The notes: a model not told the origin generated them from the letters alone. A DNA stretch of 64,000 bases from Loktanella salsilacus (GCF_900114485.1 NZ_FOTF01000004.1:62001-126000); one strand, 5' to 3'. Numbered from the stretch's first letter, positions 8,581 to 19,038 are shown. Numbers and translations: made by a program.

Positions 8581-10961
8581 CACCTTGCGACCTAAGGGGC
8601 GGCTGGACGCTTGAATCCGCCTCTGGCGGGATGCGTGCGGCAATGACGTTTCCAGGCGACGTCGTATCCACGCTGCATGACGCCGCGCTGATCCCCGACC
8701 CTTATGCGGGGCAGAACGAATACGATCTACGCTGGATCTGCGAGGAAGACTGGACCGTATCGCGGACCTTTGATCTGGCTGATCCGAATGTTGATCTTGT
8801 GATCTCGGAACTCGACACCGTGGCTACGGTACGGGTGAATGGCACGGCGGTCCTGCATGCGGCAAACGCGTTCCGCAGCTACCGCGTGCCTTTAAACGCT
8901 GCGGCGAAGGTGGGTGCAAATGACATTGCGATCACCTTTCATTCGCCGGTGGTGGCTGGCAAGGCGCTTGCAGACGCCCACCCCTTCGACGTGCCGTGGT
9001 CCAAGAACTGCCCGATCCCCTATGGAAATTTCCTGCGCAAACCGGCCTGCGACTTCGGCTGGGACTGGAATATCGCGCTTGCCACGTCTGGCATCTATGG
9101 TGCCCTGCATCTGGAGCCGTCAAAGGCCGCGCGGATTGACCGGCTGGCGATCAGCCAAGATCACAGCGATGGCGTCAGCGTCACGGTAGCAGTCCACACC
9201 AGCCACCACGATGGTCCCGTGACTGTGACACTGGGTGACCAAGTGGTCACGGCCAACAGCGCCGGCGGCATGTGTCAGGTGACAATTCCTGTCCCGGACC
9301 CCCAGCTTTGGTGGCCCGCTGGCCTAGGTGATCAATACCTTTACAATCTGAAGGTGACCGCTGGCACCGCAACCACTACCCGCCGCATGGGCCTGCGGCA
9401 GATGGAACTGGTGGCAGAGCCCGACGCCGCTGGCCTTGGCTTTAAGATCAGAGTCAACGGGCACGATGTGTTCTGCAAAGGGGCCAACTGGATTCCTGCT
9501 GATGCATTGCCGGGGCGCATTACGGACGAAAAGACGCGTGCCCTGCTGCAATCGGCAGTCGACGCCAACATGAACATGGTGCGCGTCTGGGGCGGCGGGC
9601 GCTACGAGCCGGACAGCTTTTACGACGCCTGCGACGAACTTGGCCTACTGGTCTGGCAGGACTTCATGTTCGCCTGCAACCTTTACCCATCAGACCCCGC
9701 CTATTTGGCCGAGGTTCGGGCAGAGGTGCGCGATAACGTCGCCCGCATGCATCATCACGCCTGCCTTGCCCTGTGGTGCGGCGACAATGAACTGGTCGGC
9801 GCGTTGACGTGGTATGACGTCAGCATCAATGACCGCGACCGCTACTTGGTCAACTACGACCGCCTGAACCGCTGTATCGAAGATGCCCTGCGCGAGACCG
9901 ACCCAGCCGCAAATTGGTGGCCATCCAGCCCCTCGACCGGGCCGCTATCGTTTGGCGATGCGTGGCATGATGATAGCAGCGGCGACATGCACTTTTGGTC
10001 CGTCTGGCACGAAGGGCGCGACTTCGACCACTACCGCGATGTCGCACCCCGCTTTTGTTCAGAGTTTGGCTTTCAAAGCTATCCGTCGATGGACATCATC
10101 CGCCAGTTCGCGGACCCCAAGGATTTCAACATCGCCGCCCCGGTGATGGAGAGCCATCAAAAGAACGAGGGCGGCAACGCGCGTATTGCCGAAACCATGT
10201 TCCGCTACTTCCGCTTTCCCGTGGATTTCGAAAACTTCGTGTATGTCAGCCAAGTCCAGCAAGCGCTGGCGATCAAGACGGCCGTGACGCAGTGGCGCGG
10301 GCTAAAGCCGCACTGCATGGGGACTTTGGTCTGGCAGTTGAATGACACTTGGCCAGTGTGTTCTTGGGCCTCTCTCGACTATGGCGGGGGCTGGAAGGTG
10401 CTGCATCATCTGGCGCAGGATTTTTATGCGCCTGTGACGGTGGTCGTGATGCCTGATGGCGACGATCTAGTGCTGCGCGGCGTCAATGACCTGCGCGAGG
10501 CTGCCCGCATCGATGTCACCGCCTATGCCTGCGCGATGGACGGAACGGCCCGCGTCTTGGGGCAGGGCGAAGGCACCATCGGAGACAATGCGGTTGAACT
10601 GCTGCGCATCAAGCTGGCCGATCTGGGCGCGCAGGAGATGCTGAGTTTTGGCTGGACGGCGAGCGATGGCAGCAAAGGCGGGGATGTTTTCGCGCCGCGA
10701 CCCTATAAGACCTACGATCTGTTGCCGCCGCAGCTGACCTGCCATACCGAGGCAAAAGCAGGCACGCACGTGTTGCAGATCACCGCGCAAGCCATGGCAT
10801 TCTATGTCACTGCCGAAGCATCCGTGCCGGGCCGGTTCGACCGCAACGCGGTCCACCTTGGGCCGGGGCATACGGCGACGCTGACCTTCACACCCGCCGA
10901 TCCCGGCACCACCCCGACCTTTACGCTGCGCGACCTGCATAGCGCGACTTATAACGATTAA
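8577..10961 (+). CDS. GH2 beta-mannosidase
   Basis: A 794-residue glycoside hydrolase family 2 enzyme of the beta-mannosidase subgroup, which removes beta-mannose from the non-reducing end of mannan or glucomannan oligosaccharides. The acid/base is Glu405 in LWCGDNE and the nucleophile Glu496 in CSEFGFQSYPS, both in the (beta/alpha)8 barrel; the N-terminal 270 residues are the jelly-roll and Ig-like domains. There is no signal peptide, so hydrolysis is cytoplasmic after import of the intact oligosaccharide. The GTG start overlaps the ATPase stop. Other beta-linked sugars cannot be excluded. Confidence 0.92.
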   Translation: MTPCDLRGGWTLESASGGMRAAMTFPGDVVSTLHDAALIPDPYAGQNEYDLRWICEEDWTVSRTFDLADPNVDLVISELDTVATVRVNGTAVLHAANAFRSYRVPLNAAAKVGANDIAITFHSPVVAGKALADAHPFDVPWSKNCPIPYGNFLRKPACDFGWDWNIALATSGIYGALHLEPSKAARIDRLAISQDHSDGVSVTVAVHTSHHDGPVTVTLGDQVVTANSAGGMCQVTIPVPDPQLWWPAGLGDQYLYNLKVTAGTATTTRRMGLRQMELVAEPDAAGLGFKIRVNGHDVFCKGANWIPADALPGRITDEKTRALLQSAVDANMNMVRVWGGGRYEPDSFYDACDELGLLVWQDFMFACNLYPSDPAYLAEVRAEVRDNVARMHHHACLALWCGDNELVGALTWYDVSINDRDRYLVNYDRLNRCIEDALRETDPAANWWPSSPSTGPLSFGDAWHDDSSGDMHFWSVWHEGRDFDHYRDVAPRFCSEFGFQSYPSMDIIRQFADPKDFNIAAPVMESHQKNEGGNARIAETMFRYFRFPVDFENFVYVSQVQQALAIKTAVTQWRGLKPHCMGTLVWQLNDTWPVCSWASLDYGGGWKVLHHLAQDFYAPVTVVVMPDGDDLVLRGVNDLREAARIDVTAYACAMDGTARVLGQGEGTIGDNAVELLRIKLADLGAQEMLSFGWTASDGSKGGDVFAPRPYKTYDLLPPQLTCHTEAKAGTHVLQITAQAMAFYVTAEASVPGRFDRNAVHLGPGHTATLTFTPADPGTTPTFTLRDLHSATYND

Positions 10962-10970
10962 GGACACCTG

Positions 10971-11714
10971 ATGACCGATTTCTCCTATCAGCTTTACAGC
11001 TCTCGTGACTTTGGACCGATGCCGGAAACCTTCGGAATGCTGGCCGCGCTGGGCTATGCGCATGTCGAAGGCTACGGTCCCGTTTACGAAGATCTGGACG
11101 CCACCAAAAAGGCGCTGGACGAAACGGGCCTGACCATGCCGTCCGGCCACTTTGCAATGGATCTGGTGGAAAACAACCCGGATCGCGTCATCGAAATCGC
11201 CAAGGCGCTGGGTATTAGGAAAATCATTGTGCCCTACCTGATGCCCGCGGACCGTCCCACGGATGCCGCAGGCTGGACCGCTTTTGGCAAGCGTCTGGCC
11301 ACAGCAGGCAAGCCGCTGCAAGATGCAGGTTTTCAGTTTGGCTGGCACAACCATGACTTTGAATTCATCGCCCTACCAACCGGAGAGTTGCCGATCGACC
11401 TGATCCTTGCGAACGAAAGCGTCGGTTTCGAGTTCGACGTCGCATGGGCCGCCGTTGCAGGCCAAGATCCTGCGGATGTGATCGCTCAATACGGGGACCG
11501 CATTATCGCCGCCCACGTCAAGGACCGCGCGCCAGCGGGTCAGAACGCGAATGAGGACGGCTGGGCCGATGCAGGTCACGGCACACTGGACTGGCCGGGC
11601 CATTTCAGCGCATTGAAGGCGGCTGGCTGCGATCTGTTCATCATGGAACATGACAAGCCCGCAGACGACAACCGTTTTGCCAGCCGCGCGCTGGCCTACA
11701 TGACCTCTCTTTAA
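10971..11714 (+). CDS. Sugar phosphate isomerase/epimerase (TIM barrel)
   Basis: A 247-residue AP-endonuclease-2-like TIM-barrel protein of the xylose-isomerase-like superfamily. Metal- and substrate-binding segments GWHNHDFEF (around residue 125), GFEFDVAWA, AAHVKDR and FIMEHD are present. Members isomerise, epimerise or eliminate on free sugars, sugar phosphates or 3-keto sugars. It lies 9 bases after the beta-mannosidase and 12 bases before an Idh-like dehydrogenase, an arrangement repeated at 17889-20190. The reaction is not assigned. Confidence 0.85.
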   Translation: MTDFSYQLYSSRDFGPMPETFGMLAALGYAHVEGYGPVYEDLDATKKALDETGLTMPSGHFAMDLVENNPDRVIEIAKALGIRKIIVPYLMPADRPTDAAGWTAFGKRLATAGKPLQDAGFQFGWHNHDFEFIALPTGELPIDLILANESVGFEFDVAWAAVAGQDPADVIAQYGDRIIAAHVKDRAPAGQNANEDGWADAGHGTLDWPGHFSALKAAGCDLFIMEHDKPADDNRFASRALAYMTSL

Positions 11715-11726
11715 GGACTGCGATCC

Positions 11727-12869
11727 ATGACTATTCTGAACGTGGGCCTGATCGGCTGCGGCAACATCTCGACCGCTTATCTGACGCTGGCCCCGACCTT
11801 TAAAAATATCCGCTTTGTCGCTGTGTCCGACATGAACGAAGAGGCCGCGCTGGCGCGGGGCAAGGAATTCGGCATCAAGGCACGTACTGTCAGTGACCTG
11901 CTGGCGTCCGACGATATCGACATCGTCGTGAACCTGACGATCCCTGATGCGCATTACGATGTGACCCGGCGCATTCTGGAATCTGGTAAGCACGCCTATA
12001 CCGAAAAGCCGCTGGTGCTGACGCTGAAGCAGGCGAAATCGCTGGCTGATCTAGCCGCAAGCAAAGGCCTGCGCATCGGCTCTGCCCCCGATACCTTCCT
12101 TGGCGGTGCCCATCAGCAGGCGCGCCAGATCATTGACGCTGGCGGTATCGGCACAGTCACATCCGGCACCGCCCACTTTATGGGCCCAGGCATGGAGATG
12201 TGGCACCCGAACCCCGATTTCTTTTTCAAGCCCGGCGGCGGCCCAGTGCTAGACATGGGGCCGTATTACATCACGAACCTTGTGCAGCTGATCGGCCCGG
12301 TCAAACGCGTCGCGGCGCTTAGCTCTTCTGCGCAAAAGCAGCGGACCATCACGTCAGAGCCCCGCGCGGGAGAGACGATTCCGGTGCAGACGCCCACCAA
12401 CATCCACGCGCTGTTGGCGTTCGAGAATGGCGCGACGATCACGCTGTCTACCAGCTGGGATGTCAAAGCGCATCGCCATGCGAACATGGAGCTATATGGC
12501 ACGACAGGTACCTTGTTTGTGCCCGATCCCAACCACTTTGGCGGCGCGCTGGAACAGGCCGACGTAGAAGGAACGATTACGCAGGTTCCGGTCTGGGATC
12601 ACCCGTTTGGGCAAATGAACTGGGATCTGGACAAGGACACGCCGCGCGCCAATTATCGCACCGCCGGGCTGGCCGATATGGCCGCCGGTATCGTCGACAA
12701 CAGGCTGCACCGTTGCGCCTTGGAACTGGCCGTTCATGTGACTGACGTGATGACCAGCATCTTGAAATCCGGCGAGACGGGCCAGTTTGTCGATATGACG
12801 ACCACCTGCGACCGCCCGGCAGCCCTTGGCCCCGATGCGGCGCGTGACCTGTTAAAGGAAGATGCATGA
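11727..12869 (+). CDS. Gfo/Idh/MocA-family oxidoreductase
   Basis: A 380-residue NAD(P)-dependent sugar or cyclitol dehydrogenase. The Rossmann motif is VGLIGCGNIS at residues 5-14, and the conserved YTEKPLVL segment carrying the catalytic Lys lies near residue 90. The C-terminal domain contains GGPVLDMGPYYI, typical of sugar dehydrogenases. It probably oxidises a hydroxyl of a sugar released by the glycosidases. The stop overlaps the next gene start by ATGA. Substrate unknown. Confidence 0.88.
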   Translation: MTILNVGLIGCGNISTAYLTLAPTFKNIRFVAVSDMNEEAALARGKEFGIKARTVSDLLASDDIDIVVNLTIPDAHYDVTRRILESGKHAYTEKPLVLTLKQAKSLADLAASKGLRIGSAPDTFLGGAHQQARQIIDAGGIGTVTSGTAHFMGPGMEMWHPNPDFFFKPGGGPVLDMGPYYITNLVQLIGPVKRVAALSSSAQKQRTITSEPRAGETIPVQTPTNIHALLAFENGATITLSTSWDVKAHRHANMELYGTTGTLFVPDPNHFGGALEQADVEGTITQVPVWDHPFGQMNWDLDKDTPRANYRTAGLADMAAGIVDNRLHRCALELAVHVTDVMTSILKSGETGQFVDMTTTCDRPAALGPDAARDLLKEDA

Positions 12870-13909
12870 CCTATACACCCGCCGAAGACCGCTATGAAAA
12901 GATGACCTACCGCCGCTGCGGCGCATCGGGGGTCAAGCTGCCCGCCGTGTCGCTGGGGCTGTGGCACAATTTCGGCGGCGATAGCCCGCACGAAAACAAG
13001 CGCGATATGTGTCGCACGGCGTTTGATCACGGCATCACGCACTTTGACCTCGCAAACAACTACGGCCCGCCCGCAGGCAGCGCCGAGGAAGCCTTTGGCG
13101 AGATCCTCAAAACCGATTTCGCCGGCTACCGCGACGAGCTGATTATCAGTTCCAAGGCCGGCTACCGCATGTGGCCCGGCCCGTATGGAGAGTTTGGCAG
13201 CCGCAAGTACCTGATGGCGTCCTGCGATGCGTCGCTCAAGCGGATGGGCCTCGATTATGTCGATATCTTTTATTCCCACCGTTTCGACCCTGAAACGCCG
13301 CTCGAGGAAACGATGAGCGCGCTTGCCGATATCGTGTCGTCGGGCCGTGCGCTTTATGCCGGTATCTCTAGCTACAACACCGAGAAAACCCGCGAAGCTG
13401 TTGCGATCTTGGACGAGATGGGCGTGCCCATGCTGATCCACCAGCCCAGCTACAACATGTTTAACCGCTGGGTGGAAACGGACGGGCTAAAGGACGCGCT
13501 GGCCGATTTGGGCGTTGGCTCCATCGCCTTTACGCCGCTGGCGCAGGGCATGCTGACCAAGAAATACCTTGGCGGTATTCCTGCTGACAGCCGCGCCGCG
13601 CAGGGTAAATCGCTGGCGCAAAGCCTGATCACTGAAGAGGCGCTGAACTCTGTCCGTGCCCTGAACGATATCGCAGAAGCGCGCGGCCAGACGCTGGCGC
13701 AGATGGCGATCGCTTGGGTGCTGCGCGACAACGGCATCACCACGGCGCTGATCGGCGCAAGTAAATCCAGTCAGATCGTGGATTGCGTGGGCGCTGTCAG
13801 CAACCTTGAGTTCACCGCTGACGAACTTGCCCAAATCGACAAGCACGCAGGCGATCAAGCGATCAACCTGTGGGCCAAATCCAGCCTGTCTGACAACGCA
13901 CCGGAGTAA
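12866..13909 (+). CDS. Aldo/keto reductase (YghZ/GpxR-like)
   Basis: A 347-residue aldo/keto reductase resembling L-glyceraldehyde 3-phosphate reductase (YghZ) and the potassium-channel beta-subunit group. The catalytic tetrad is visible: Asp and Tyr in HFDLANNYGPPAG, Lys in IISSKAGYRM and His in FYSHRFD. It should use NADPH to reduce an aldehyde or keto sugar, or run in reverse as a sugar dehydrogenase. Translationally coupled to the oxidoreductase upstream, and 3 bases separate it from the beta-xylosidase. Confidence 0.88.
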   Translation: MTYTPAEDRYEKMTYRRCGASGVKLPAVSLGLWHNFGGDSPHENKRDMCRTAFDHGITHFDLANNYGPPAGSAEEAFGEILKTDFAGYRDELIISSKAGYRMWPGPYGEFGSRKYLMASCDASLKRMGLDYVDIFYSHRFDPETPLEETMSALADIVSSGRALYAGISSYNTEKTREAVAILDEMGVPMLIHQPSYNMFNRWVETDGLKDALADLGVGSIAFTPLAQGMLTKKYLGGIPADSRAAQGKSLAQSLITEEALNSVRALNDIAEARGQTLAQMAIAWVLRDNGITTALIGASKSSQIVDCVGAVSNLEFTADELAQIDKHAGDQAINLWAKSSLSDNAPE

Positions 13910-13912
13910 CCG

Positions 13913-15502
13913 ATGATCCGTAATCCCATCCTGCCCGGTTTTAATCCTGATCCTTCGATCTGCCGGGTAGGCAGGGATTACTACATCGCGACGTCCACCT
14001 TTGAATGGTATCCCGGCGTCCAGATTCACCACAGTACGGACTTGGTGAATTGGACGCTGGTAGCGCGGCCTCTGAACCGGGCCGCGCTGCTAGATATGCG
14101 TGGAAACCCCGACAGCTGCGGGGTTTGGGCCCCCTGTTTGTCCCATGCGGACGGCAAGTTCTGGTTGGTTTATACCGACGTGAAGCGGCTAGAGGGCGAC
14201 TGGAAAGACGCCCATAACTACATCACCACCTGCGAGGCGATCGACGGCGACTGGACTGACCCGTGGTACGTGAACTCCAGCGGTTTTGATCCGTCGCTGT
14301 TCCACGACGAAGACGGCCGCAAGTGGTTCGTGAATATGCAATGGAACCACCGCGCAGCGGGCACGGGTGTAAACCCGGCGCATGACCGCTTTGACGGGAT
14401 CATCTTGCAGGAATGGTCGCCGGATCGCGGGTTGTTCGGTCCGGTCAAGAATATCTACGCGGGCACCGATCGCGGTCTGACAGAGGCACCGCACATCTTT
14501 CGCCGCAACGGCTGGTACTATCTGACAACGGCCGAAGGCGGCACCGGCTATGATCACGCGGTAACGCTGGCGCGGTCGCGGCACATCGACGGCCCCTACG
14601 AGACGCACCCCGATAAGCACGTCATGTCAACGCAGGGCGCACCGGATCATCCCGTGCAGCGCACCGGTCACGGGCAATATGTCGAAGCGCCAGACGGCAC
14701 CGCGTGGCATACCTATCTGATGGGCCGCCCACTGATGCATGACAGCAAACCGTTCTGCGCCACAGGAAGAGAGACCGGCATCGCGCGCTGCGTCTGGCGG
14801 GACGATTGGCTTTATTTAGAGGATGGCAGTCTGCTGCCGCCCGAGACGGTAGATGCCCCCGTGGATGCAGCGCCGCGTGGTCCGGTCGTGCATGCGCGCT
14901 TTGACAGCTTGCCGCCGGAATTCCAGTGGCTGCGCACGCCTGATCCGGATCGACTGTTTTCCATCGAAGACGGCGCGCTGGTTCTGACAGGGCGAGAGAG
15001 CATTGGCAGCTGGTTTGAACAATCCCTTGTCGCGCGGCGGCAAGAGGATGCAGCTTTTGACGCCAGCACAACGCTCGATTTTGCGCCGGATTGCTATCAG
15101 CAAGGCGCTGGGCTGATGACCTATTACAACCGCCACAAATTCCACGGTGCATTCGTGACGTTTGAGGGCGGCCAGCGGTGTTTGACGCTGATGTCGTGCA
15201 ATGGTGATTGGCCGGAAGGTCGACTTGATCATCCGATCGCGCCAGTTCCGATCCCGGATGGCCCCATTGGCTTGCGGGTCGAAGTGCGCGGCGCATCACA
15301 GCAGTTTTTCTGGTCGAGCGGTGGGCAAGAGCATCCGCTTGGCCCGGCGCGAGACGCCTATCACGTCTCGGACGAGGGCGCGCAGGGAGAGCACGCGTCT
15401 TTTACCGGGGCTTTTGTCGGTATGATGGCATTCGACATCACCGGTCGTGGTGAAAAGGCGCGGTTTTCCGCCTTTTCGTACGCACCTGTTGCCATCACGT
15501 GA
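13913..15502 (+). CDS. GH43 beta-xylosidase
   Basis: A 529-residue family 43 glycosidase with the five-bladed propeller first (about residues 1-310) and a beta-sandwich domain after it, the layout and length of known XynB-type beta-xylosidases. Catalytic residues are Asp13 (base, in GFNPDPSIC), Asp126 (pKa modulator, in SGFDPSLFHDE) and Glu191 (acid, in LTEAPHIF). There is no signal peptide, so it cleaves imported xylo-oligosaccharides in the cytoplasm. It ends the first sugar operon; an inverted repeat and the second LacI gene follow. Confidence 0.93.
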   Translation: MIRNPILPGFNPDPSICRVGRDYYIATSTFEWYPGVQIHHSTDLVNWTLVARPLNRAALLDMRGNPDSCGVWAPCLSHADGKFWLVYTDVKRLEGDWKDAHNYITTCEAIDGDWTDPWYVNSSGFDPSLFHDEDGRKWFVNMQWNHRAAGTGVNPAHDRFDGIILQEWSPDRGLFGPVKNIYAGTDRGLTEAPHIFRRNGWYYLTTAEGGTGYDHAVTLARSRHIDGPYETHPDKHVMSTQGAPDHPVQRTGHGQYVEAPDGTAWHTYLMGRPLMHDSKPFCATGRETGIARCVWRDDWLYLEDGSLLPPETVDAPVDAAPRGPVVHARFDSLPPEFQWLRTPDPDRLFSIEDGALVLTGRESIGSWFEQSLVARRQEDAAFDASTTLDFAPDCYQQGAGLMTYYNRHKFHGAFVTFEGGQRCLTLMSCNGDWPEGRLDHPIAPVPIPDGPIGLRVEVRGASQQFFWSSGGQEHPLGPARDAYHVSDEGAQGEHASFTGAFVGMMAFDITGRGEKARFSAFSYAPVAIT

Positions 15503-15532
15503 CCGAAAAAGATTGACGTACATCATTTTCGG
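15503..15532. promoter_or_regulatory. 30-bp imperfect palindrome, candidate operator
   Basis: Arms CCGAAAA (15503-15509) and TTTTCGG (15526-15532) flank matching GAT/ATC and a central ACGT, with the dyad centre on CG at 15517/15518. It begins right after the beta-xylosidase stop and ends 27 bases before the LacI-family start. AT-rich arms make a terminator less likely than an operator. Confidence 0.5.
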
Positions 15533-15559
15533 AGGTTAGAACTGTCGCAGGAGGACGCG

Positions 15560-16585
15560 ATGGAAAGACCGACGATTCATGATGTCGCCCGCGAGGCACA
15601 AGTTAGTCTTGCGACGGTTGATCGCGTTCTGAACGCGCGTGGTGGAGTCGCGGCGAAATCCATCGATAAAGTGCAGCGGGCTGTTGAGAAAACAGGATAT
15701 GTCCGGGATCAGTTCGCGGCTAATCTGTCGCGTGGTCGTGGTTATCGGTTTGTATTCTTGCTGCCCGCCGGGCAATCGTCGTTTGTTCGGTCTTTGATCG
15801 CAGCAATTGGCGATGAAGCGCAGCGCGTGCGCAAAGATCGTATCAATGTTGATGTGCGGTCCTCAAAAACATTTGATTCAGCTGCGCAAGTTGCAGCGCT
15901 GCGCCGTATTGACCCCGAACAGACAGATTGCGCCGCTGTTATGGTGTCGGATGTGCCTGAAGTGCGCAGTGAATTGGCGCGGCTGCGCGGGGCAGGCGTT
16001 CGCATCCTCTCGCTCGTGTCTGATGTCGCGGCCCCGGGGCGCGATATCTATGTGGGGCCTGATAATGAGGTTGCTGGCCGCATGGCGGGCAGCTTTATGG
16101 GGCGCTTTATGCGCAACCCGATTGGCTCTGTGCTTGTGATCGCGGGATCGCTGGCCGCGCGGGACCACGCGCAGCGCTTGTTCGGCTTTCGGCAGGTGAT
16201 CGCATCCGAATTTCCCGGGCTGAACGTTTTGCCCGTGACCGAAGGCTTTGATGATGCGCGCCGCGTTGCGGCCATTGCGCAGCAGGCGATGGCCGACGCG
16301 CCTTTGATGGGCGTCTATGCGATTGGTGCCGGTAACGCGGGTCTGCTGAGTGCGATGAAAAACACCAATAGCGCATTTCGTCCTGTCACGATCCTGCACG
16401 AATTGACCGATGCGGCCCGCAAAGGCCTGCGGTCTGATCTATTCGATCTGGTCATCGACCAAGATCCGGCCCGCGCCGTGACGCGGGCCATGTCCATCAT
16501 GCGTGATCTTGCGGACGGCGCGACTGCCGACGCAGGGCGCGGCGATATCCCTCTTAACATTTTTATCAAAGAGAACGTCCAATGA
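15560..16585 (+). CDS. LacI-family regulator coupled to xylose isomerase
   Basis: A 341-residue LacI/GalR-type regulator with an N-terminal helix-turn-helix ([21 protein letters not shown], residues 5-25) and a periplasmic-binding-like sensor domain. The start follows AGGAGG. It shares an ATGA overlap with xylA, so regulator and isomerase are translated together; the product of xylA, or xylose itself, is a plausible effector. It differs clearly in sequence from the LacI protein at 3106-4122, so the locus has two inputs. Confidence 0.92.
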   Translation: MERPTIHDVAREAQVSLATVDRVLNARGGVAAKSIDKVQRAVEKTGYVRDQFAANLSRGRGYRFVFLLPAGQSSFVRSLIAAIGDEAQRVRKDRINVDVRSSKTFDSAAQVAALRRIDPEQTDCAAVMVSDVPEVRSELARLRGAGVRILSLVSDVAAPGRDIYVGPDNEVAGRMAGSFMGRFMRNPIGSVLVIAGSLAARDHAQRLFGFRQVIASEFPGLNVLPVTEGFDDARRVAAIAQQAMADAPLMGVYAIGAGNAGLLSAMKNTNSAFRPVTILHELTDAARKGLRSDLFDLVIDQDPARAVTRAMSIMRDLADGATADAGRGDIPLNIFIKENVQ

Positions 16586-17877
16586 CTGAATTCTTCAAAA
16601 ACATCGCCCCAATCAAGTTTGAGGGCGAAAGCAGCACAAACCCGATGGCGTTTCGCCACTACAACCCGGACGAAGTCGTCATGGGGAAGCGGATGGAAGA
16701 CCACCTGCGCTTTGCTGTCGCCTATTGGCACAGCTTTGTCTGGGAAGGCGGCGATCCCTTTGGCGGCCAGACCTTCGATCGTCCTTGGTTTCCTGCTGAC
16801 ACGATGGACCTGGCCAAGCAGCGCGCGGATGCGGCGTTCGACATGTTCCGCATCCTTGGCGTGCCATACTTTTGTTTCCACGACCACGACGTTCGGCCCG
16901 AGGGCGCGACGCTGGCGGAAAGCCGGGATCGCCTGAACCAGATCGCTGATGTGTTCGAGGCGAAGATGGCTGACGGCGGCCCCAAACTGCTTTGGGGTAC
17001 CGCGAACATGTTCAGCAACCGCCGCTACATGAGCGGCGCAAGCACGAACCCCGATCCTGATATCTTTGCTTATTGCGCAGCCACGGTGAAGGCTTGCATG
17101 GACGTGACCCAGCGCCTGAACGGCGAGAACTATGTCCTGTGGGGCGGCCGCGAAGGATACGAGACGCTGCTGAACACCGATCTGGACCGCGAATTGCAGC
17201 AGATGGGCCGCTTTTTGCAGATGGTCGTCGAATATAAGCACAAGATTGGCTATAAGGGCGCAATCCTGATCGAGCCAAAGCCGCAGGAGCCGACCAAGCA
17301 CCAGTATGACTATGACGTCGCCACGGTTTACGGCTTCCTCAAGCGGTTCGGTCTGGAAGGTGAAGTGCAGGTCAATGTCGAGCAGGGCCACGCGATCCTA
17401 GCCGGCCATTCGTTCGAGCATGAACTGGCGATGGCGCGCACACTGGGCATCTTTGGGTCCATCGATATGAACCGCAACGATTACCAGTCCGGCTGGGACA
17501 CGGACCAGTTCCCGAACAACACACCAGAAGCCGCGCTGGCCTATTACGAGGTGCTTAAGGCGGGCGGTTTCACGACGGGCGGTACGAACTTTGACAGCAA
17601 GCTCCGCCGTCAGTCGCTGGATGCCGAAGACCTGATCGCCGCGCATATCGGCGGGATGGACATTTGCGCACGGGGCCTGAAAGCTGCGGCTAAGATGCTA
17701 GAGGATGATGCACTCGAGGCACCGCGCCGCGCCCGTTATGCTAAATGGGACAGTGTTGATTATCTGGCCGAAGGCGCGACGCTGGATGGTATCGCTGCCC
17801 GCGCCGAGGGACTTGATCCGCAGCCCGTATCGGGCCGTCAAGAAATACTGGAAAACGTCGTTAATCGTTACGTCTGA
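16582..17877 (+). CDS. xylA: Xylose isomerase
   Basis: A 431-residue class II xylose isomerase converting D-xylose to D-xylulose in the cytoplasm. Catalytic His100 and Asp103 lie in [12 protein letters not shown]; metal ligands and neighbours Glu231, Lys233, Glu267, His270, Asp295, Asp306 and Asp308 match the E. coli enzyme with an offset of about one. The metal-site segment reads [11 protein letters not shown], differing slightly from the common EANHATLAGH. No xylulokinase gene is next to it, so phosphorylation must be encoded elsewhere. It starts by ATGA overlap with the LacI gene. Confidence 0.96.
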   Translation: MTEFFKNIAPIKFEGESSTNPMAFRHYNPDEVVMGKRMEDHLRFAVAYWHSFVWEGGDPFGGQTFDRPWFPADTMDLAKQRADAAFDMFRILGVPYFCFHDHDVRPEGATLAESRDRLNQIADVFEAKMADGGPKLLWGTANMFSNRRYMSGASTNPDPDIFAYCAATVKACMDVTQRLNGENYVLWGGREGYETLLNTDLDRELQQMGRFLQMVVEYKHKIGYKGAILIEPKPQEPTKHQYDYDVATVYGFLKRFGLEGEVQVNVEQGHAILAGHSFEHELAMARTLGIFGSIDMNRNDYQSGWDTDQFPNNTPEAALAYYEVLKAGGFTTGGTNFDSKLRRQSLDAEDLIAAHIGGMDICARGLKAAAKMLEDDALEAPRRARYAKWDSVDYLAEGATLDGIAARAEGLDPQPVSGRQEILENVVNRYV

Positions 17878-17888
17878 GGGAGGACACC

Positions 17889-18941
17889 ATGAAGACCATC
17901 AAAGGACCGGCACTGTTTTTAGCGCAATTTGCAGGGGACAGCGCCCCCTTTGATACTTGGGACGGCATTACCAAATGGGCCAAAGAGATGGTCTATGACG
18001 GTGTGCAAGTGCCCAGCTGGGACGCGCGTCTGTTCGATCTGGACAAGGCCGCGACCAGCAAGACCTATTGCGATGAATGGAAAGGGCAGGCGGCCGACAA
18101 CGGGATCACAGTGACAGAGCTGTCGACCCACCTTCAGGGGCAATTGGTCGCCGTCCACCCTGCCTATGATCTGGCGTTTGACGGTTTTGCCGCGCCGTCG
18201 GTGCACGGCGATCCGAAGGCCCGGCAGGTCTGGGCGGTGGAACAGGTGAAAAAGGCGCTTGATGCCTCTGCGCATCTGGGACTGACAGCGCAGGCGACGT
18301 TTTCCGGCGCGCTCGCATGGCCTTACGTCTATCCGTGGCCGCAGCGCCCCGCTGGCTTGGTCGAGGCAGCCTTTGACGAGCTTGCGAAACGTTGGCGGCC
18401 TATTCTTGATCACGCAGAGGATCGCGGCGTTGATTTGTGCTATGAAATCCACCCCGGCGAAGACCTGCACGATGGTGTCACGTTCGAGATGTTTCTGGAA
18501 CGTGTCGGCAACCATAAGCGCGCCAAGATGCTGTACGATCCGTCGCATTATGTGCTGCAATGCCTCGATTATTTGGACAACATCGACATCTATAAGGATG
18601 TGATTGGCATGTTCCACGTCAAGGATGCCGAGTTCAATCCGACGGGGCGTCAAGGCGTTTACGGCGGCTATCAGCCTTGGGTCGATCGCGCTGGTCGTTT
18701 CCGGTCGCTTGGGGACGGTCAGGTCGATTTCGGCGCTATCTTTTCCAAGATGGCGGCGAATGACTTTGACGGTTGGGCTGTTGTGGAATGGGAATGTGCG
18801 CTGAAACATCCTGAGGACGGCGCGCGGGAAGGTGCGCAGTTCGTGCGGGATCATATCATTCGCGTGACGCCGCATGCCTTTGACGATTTCGCAGCAGGCG
18901 GGACGGATGATGCGATGAACCGCAAGATGCTGGGGCTTTGA
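17889..18941 (+). CDS. Sugar phosphate isomerase/epimerase (TIM barrel)
   Basis: A 350-residue TIM-barrel protein of the xylose-isomerase-like superfamily, longer than the 247-residue relative at 10971. Metal-site segments include CYEIHPGEDLHDG near residue 195, LYDPSHYVLQ near 220, MFHVKDAEF near 243 and VVEWECALKHPE near 303. A GAGGGAGGA ribosome site precedes the ATG 11 bases after xylA. Together with the following Gfo/Idh/MocA gene it repeats the isomerase-plus-dehydrogenase pairing of 10971-12869. Reaction unknown. Confidence 0.85.
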   Translation: MKTIKGPALFLAQFAGDSAPFDTWDGITKWAKEMVYDGVQVPSWDARLFDLDKAATSKTYCDEWKGQAADNGITVTELSTHLQGQLVAVHPAYDLAFDGFAAPSVHGDPKARQVWAVEQVKKALDASAHLGLTAQATFSGALAWPYVYPWPQRPAGLVEAAFDELAKRWRPILDHAEDRGVDLCYEIHPGEDLHDGVTFEMFLERVGNHKRAKMLYDPSHYVLQCLDYLDNIDIYKDVIGMFHVKDAEFNPTGRQGVYGGYQPWVDRAGRFRSLGDGQVDFGAIFSKMAANDFDGWAVVEWECALKHPEDGAREGAQFVRDHIIRVTPHAFDDFAAGGTDDAMNRKMLGL

Positions 18942-18976
18942 CAATTTGAACTGTCGGACTGGGGCGCTGCCGTCGC

Positions 18977-19038
18977 CCATTGGGCTCGAACCAATGGCGC
19001 ACCAAAGGGCGACCCCGAGGTATTTTTGACCAGAAGAA
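18977..19038 (+). repeat. Intergenic hairpin plus TATTTTT motif
   Basis: A 7-bp stem (CCATTGG 18977-18983, CCAATGG 18991-18997, loop 7) is followed by CCCCGAGGTATTTTTGACC at 19013-19031 and CAGAAGAA. The second part matches the TATTTTT-type intergenic element recalled from many Rhodobacteraceae genomes. It separates the isomerase and oxidoreductase genes. Confidence 0.5.

Noticed and set aside
10467-11354. 295-codon minus-strand ORF
   Set aside because: Antisense to the beta-mannosidase and isomerase genes, no domain and no ribosome site evident.
18977-19009. Sequence resembling a tRNA T-arm with a 3' ACCA-like end
   Set aside because: Only one hairpin is present; no acceptor, D or anticodon stems can be built within 75 bases upstream, and the stem belongs to the intergenic motif.
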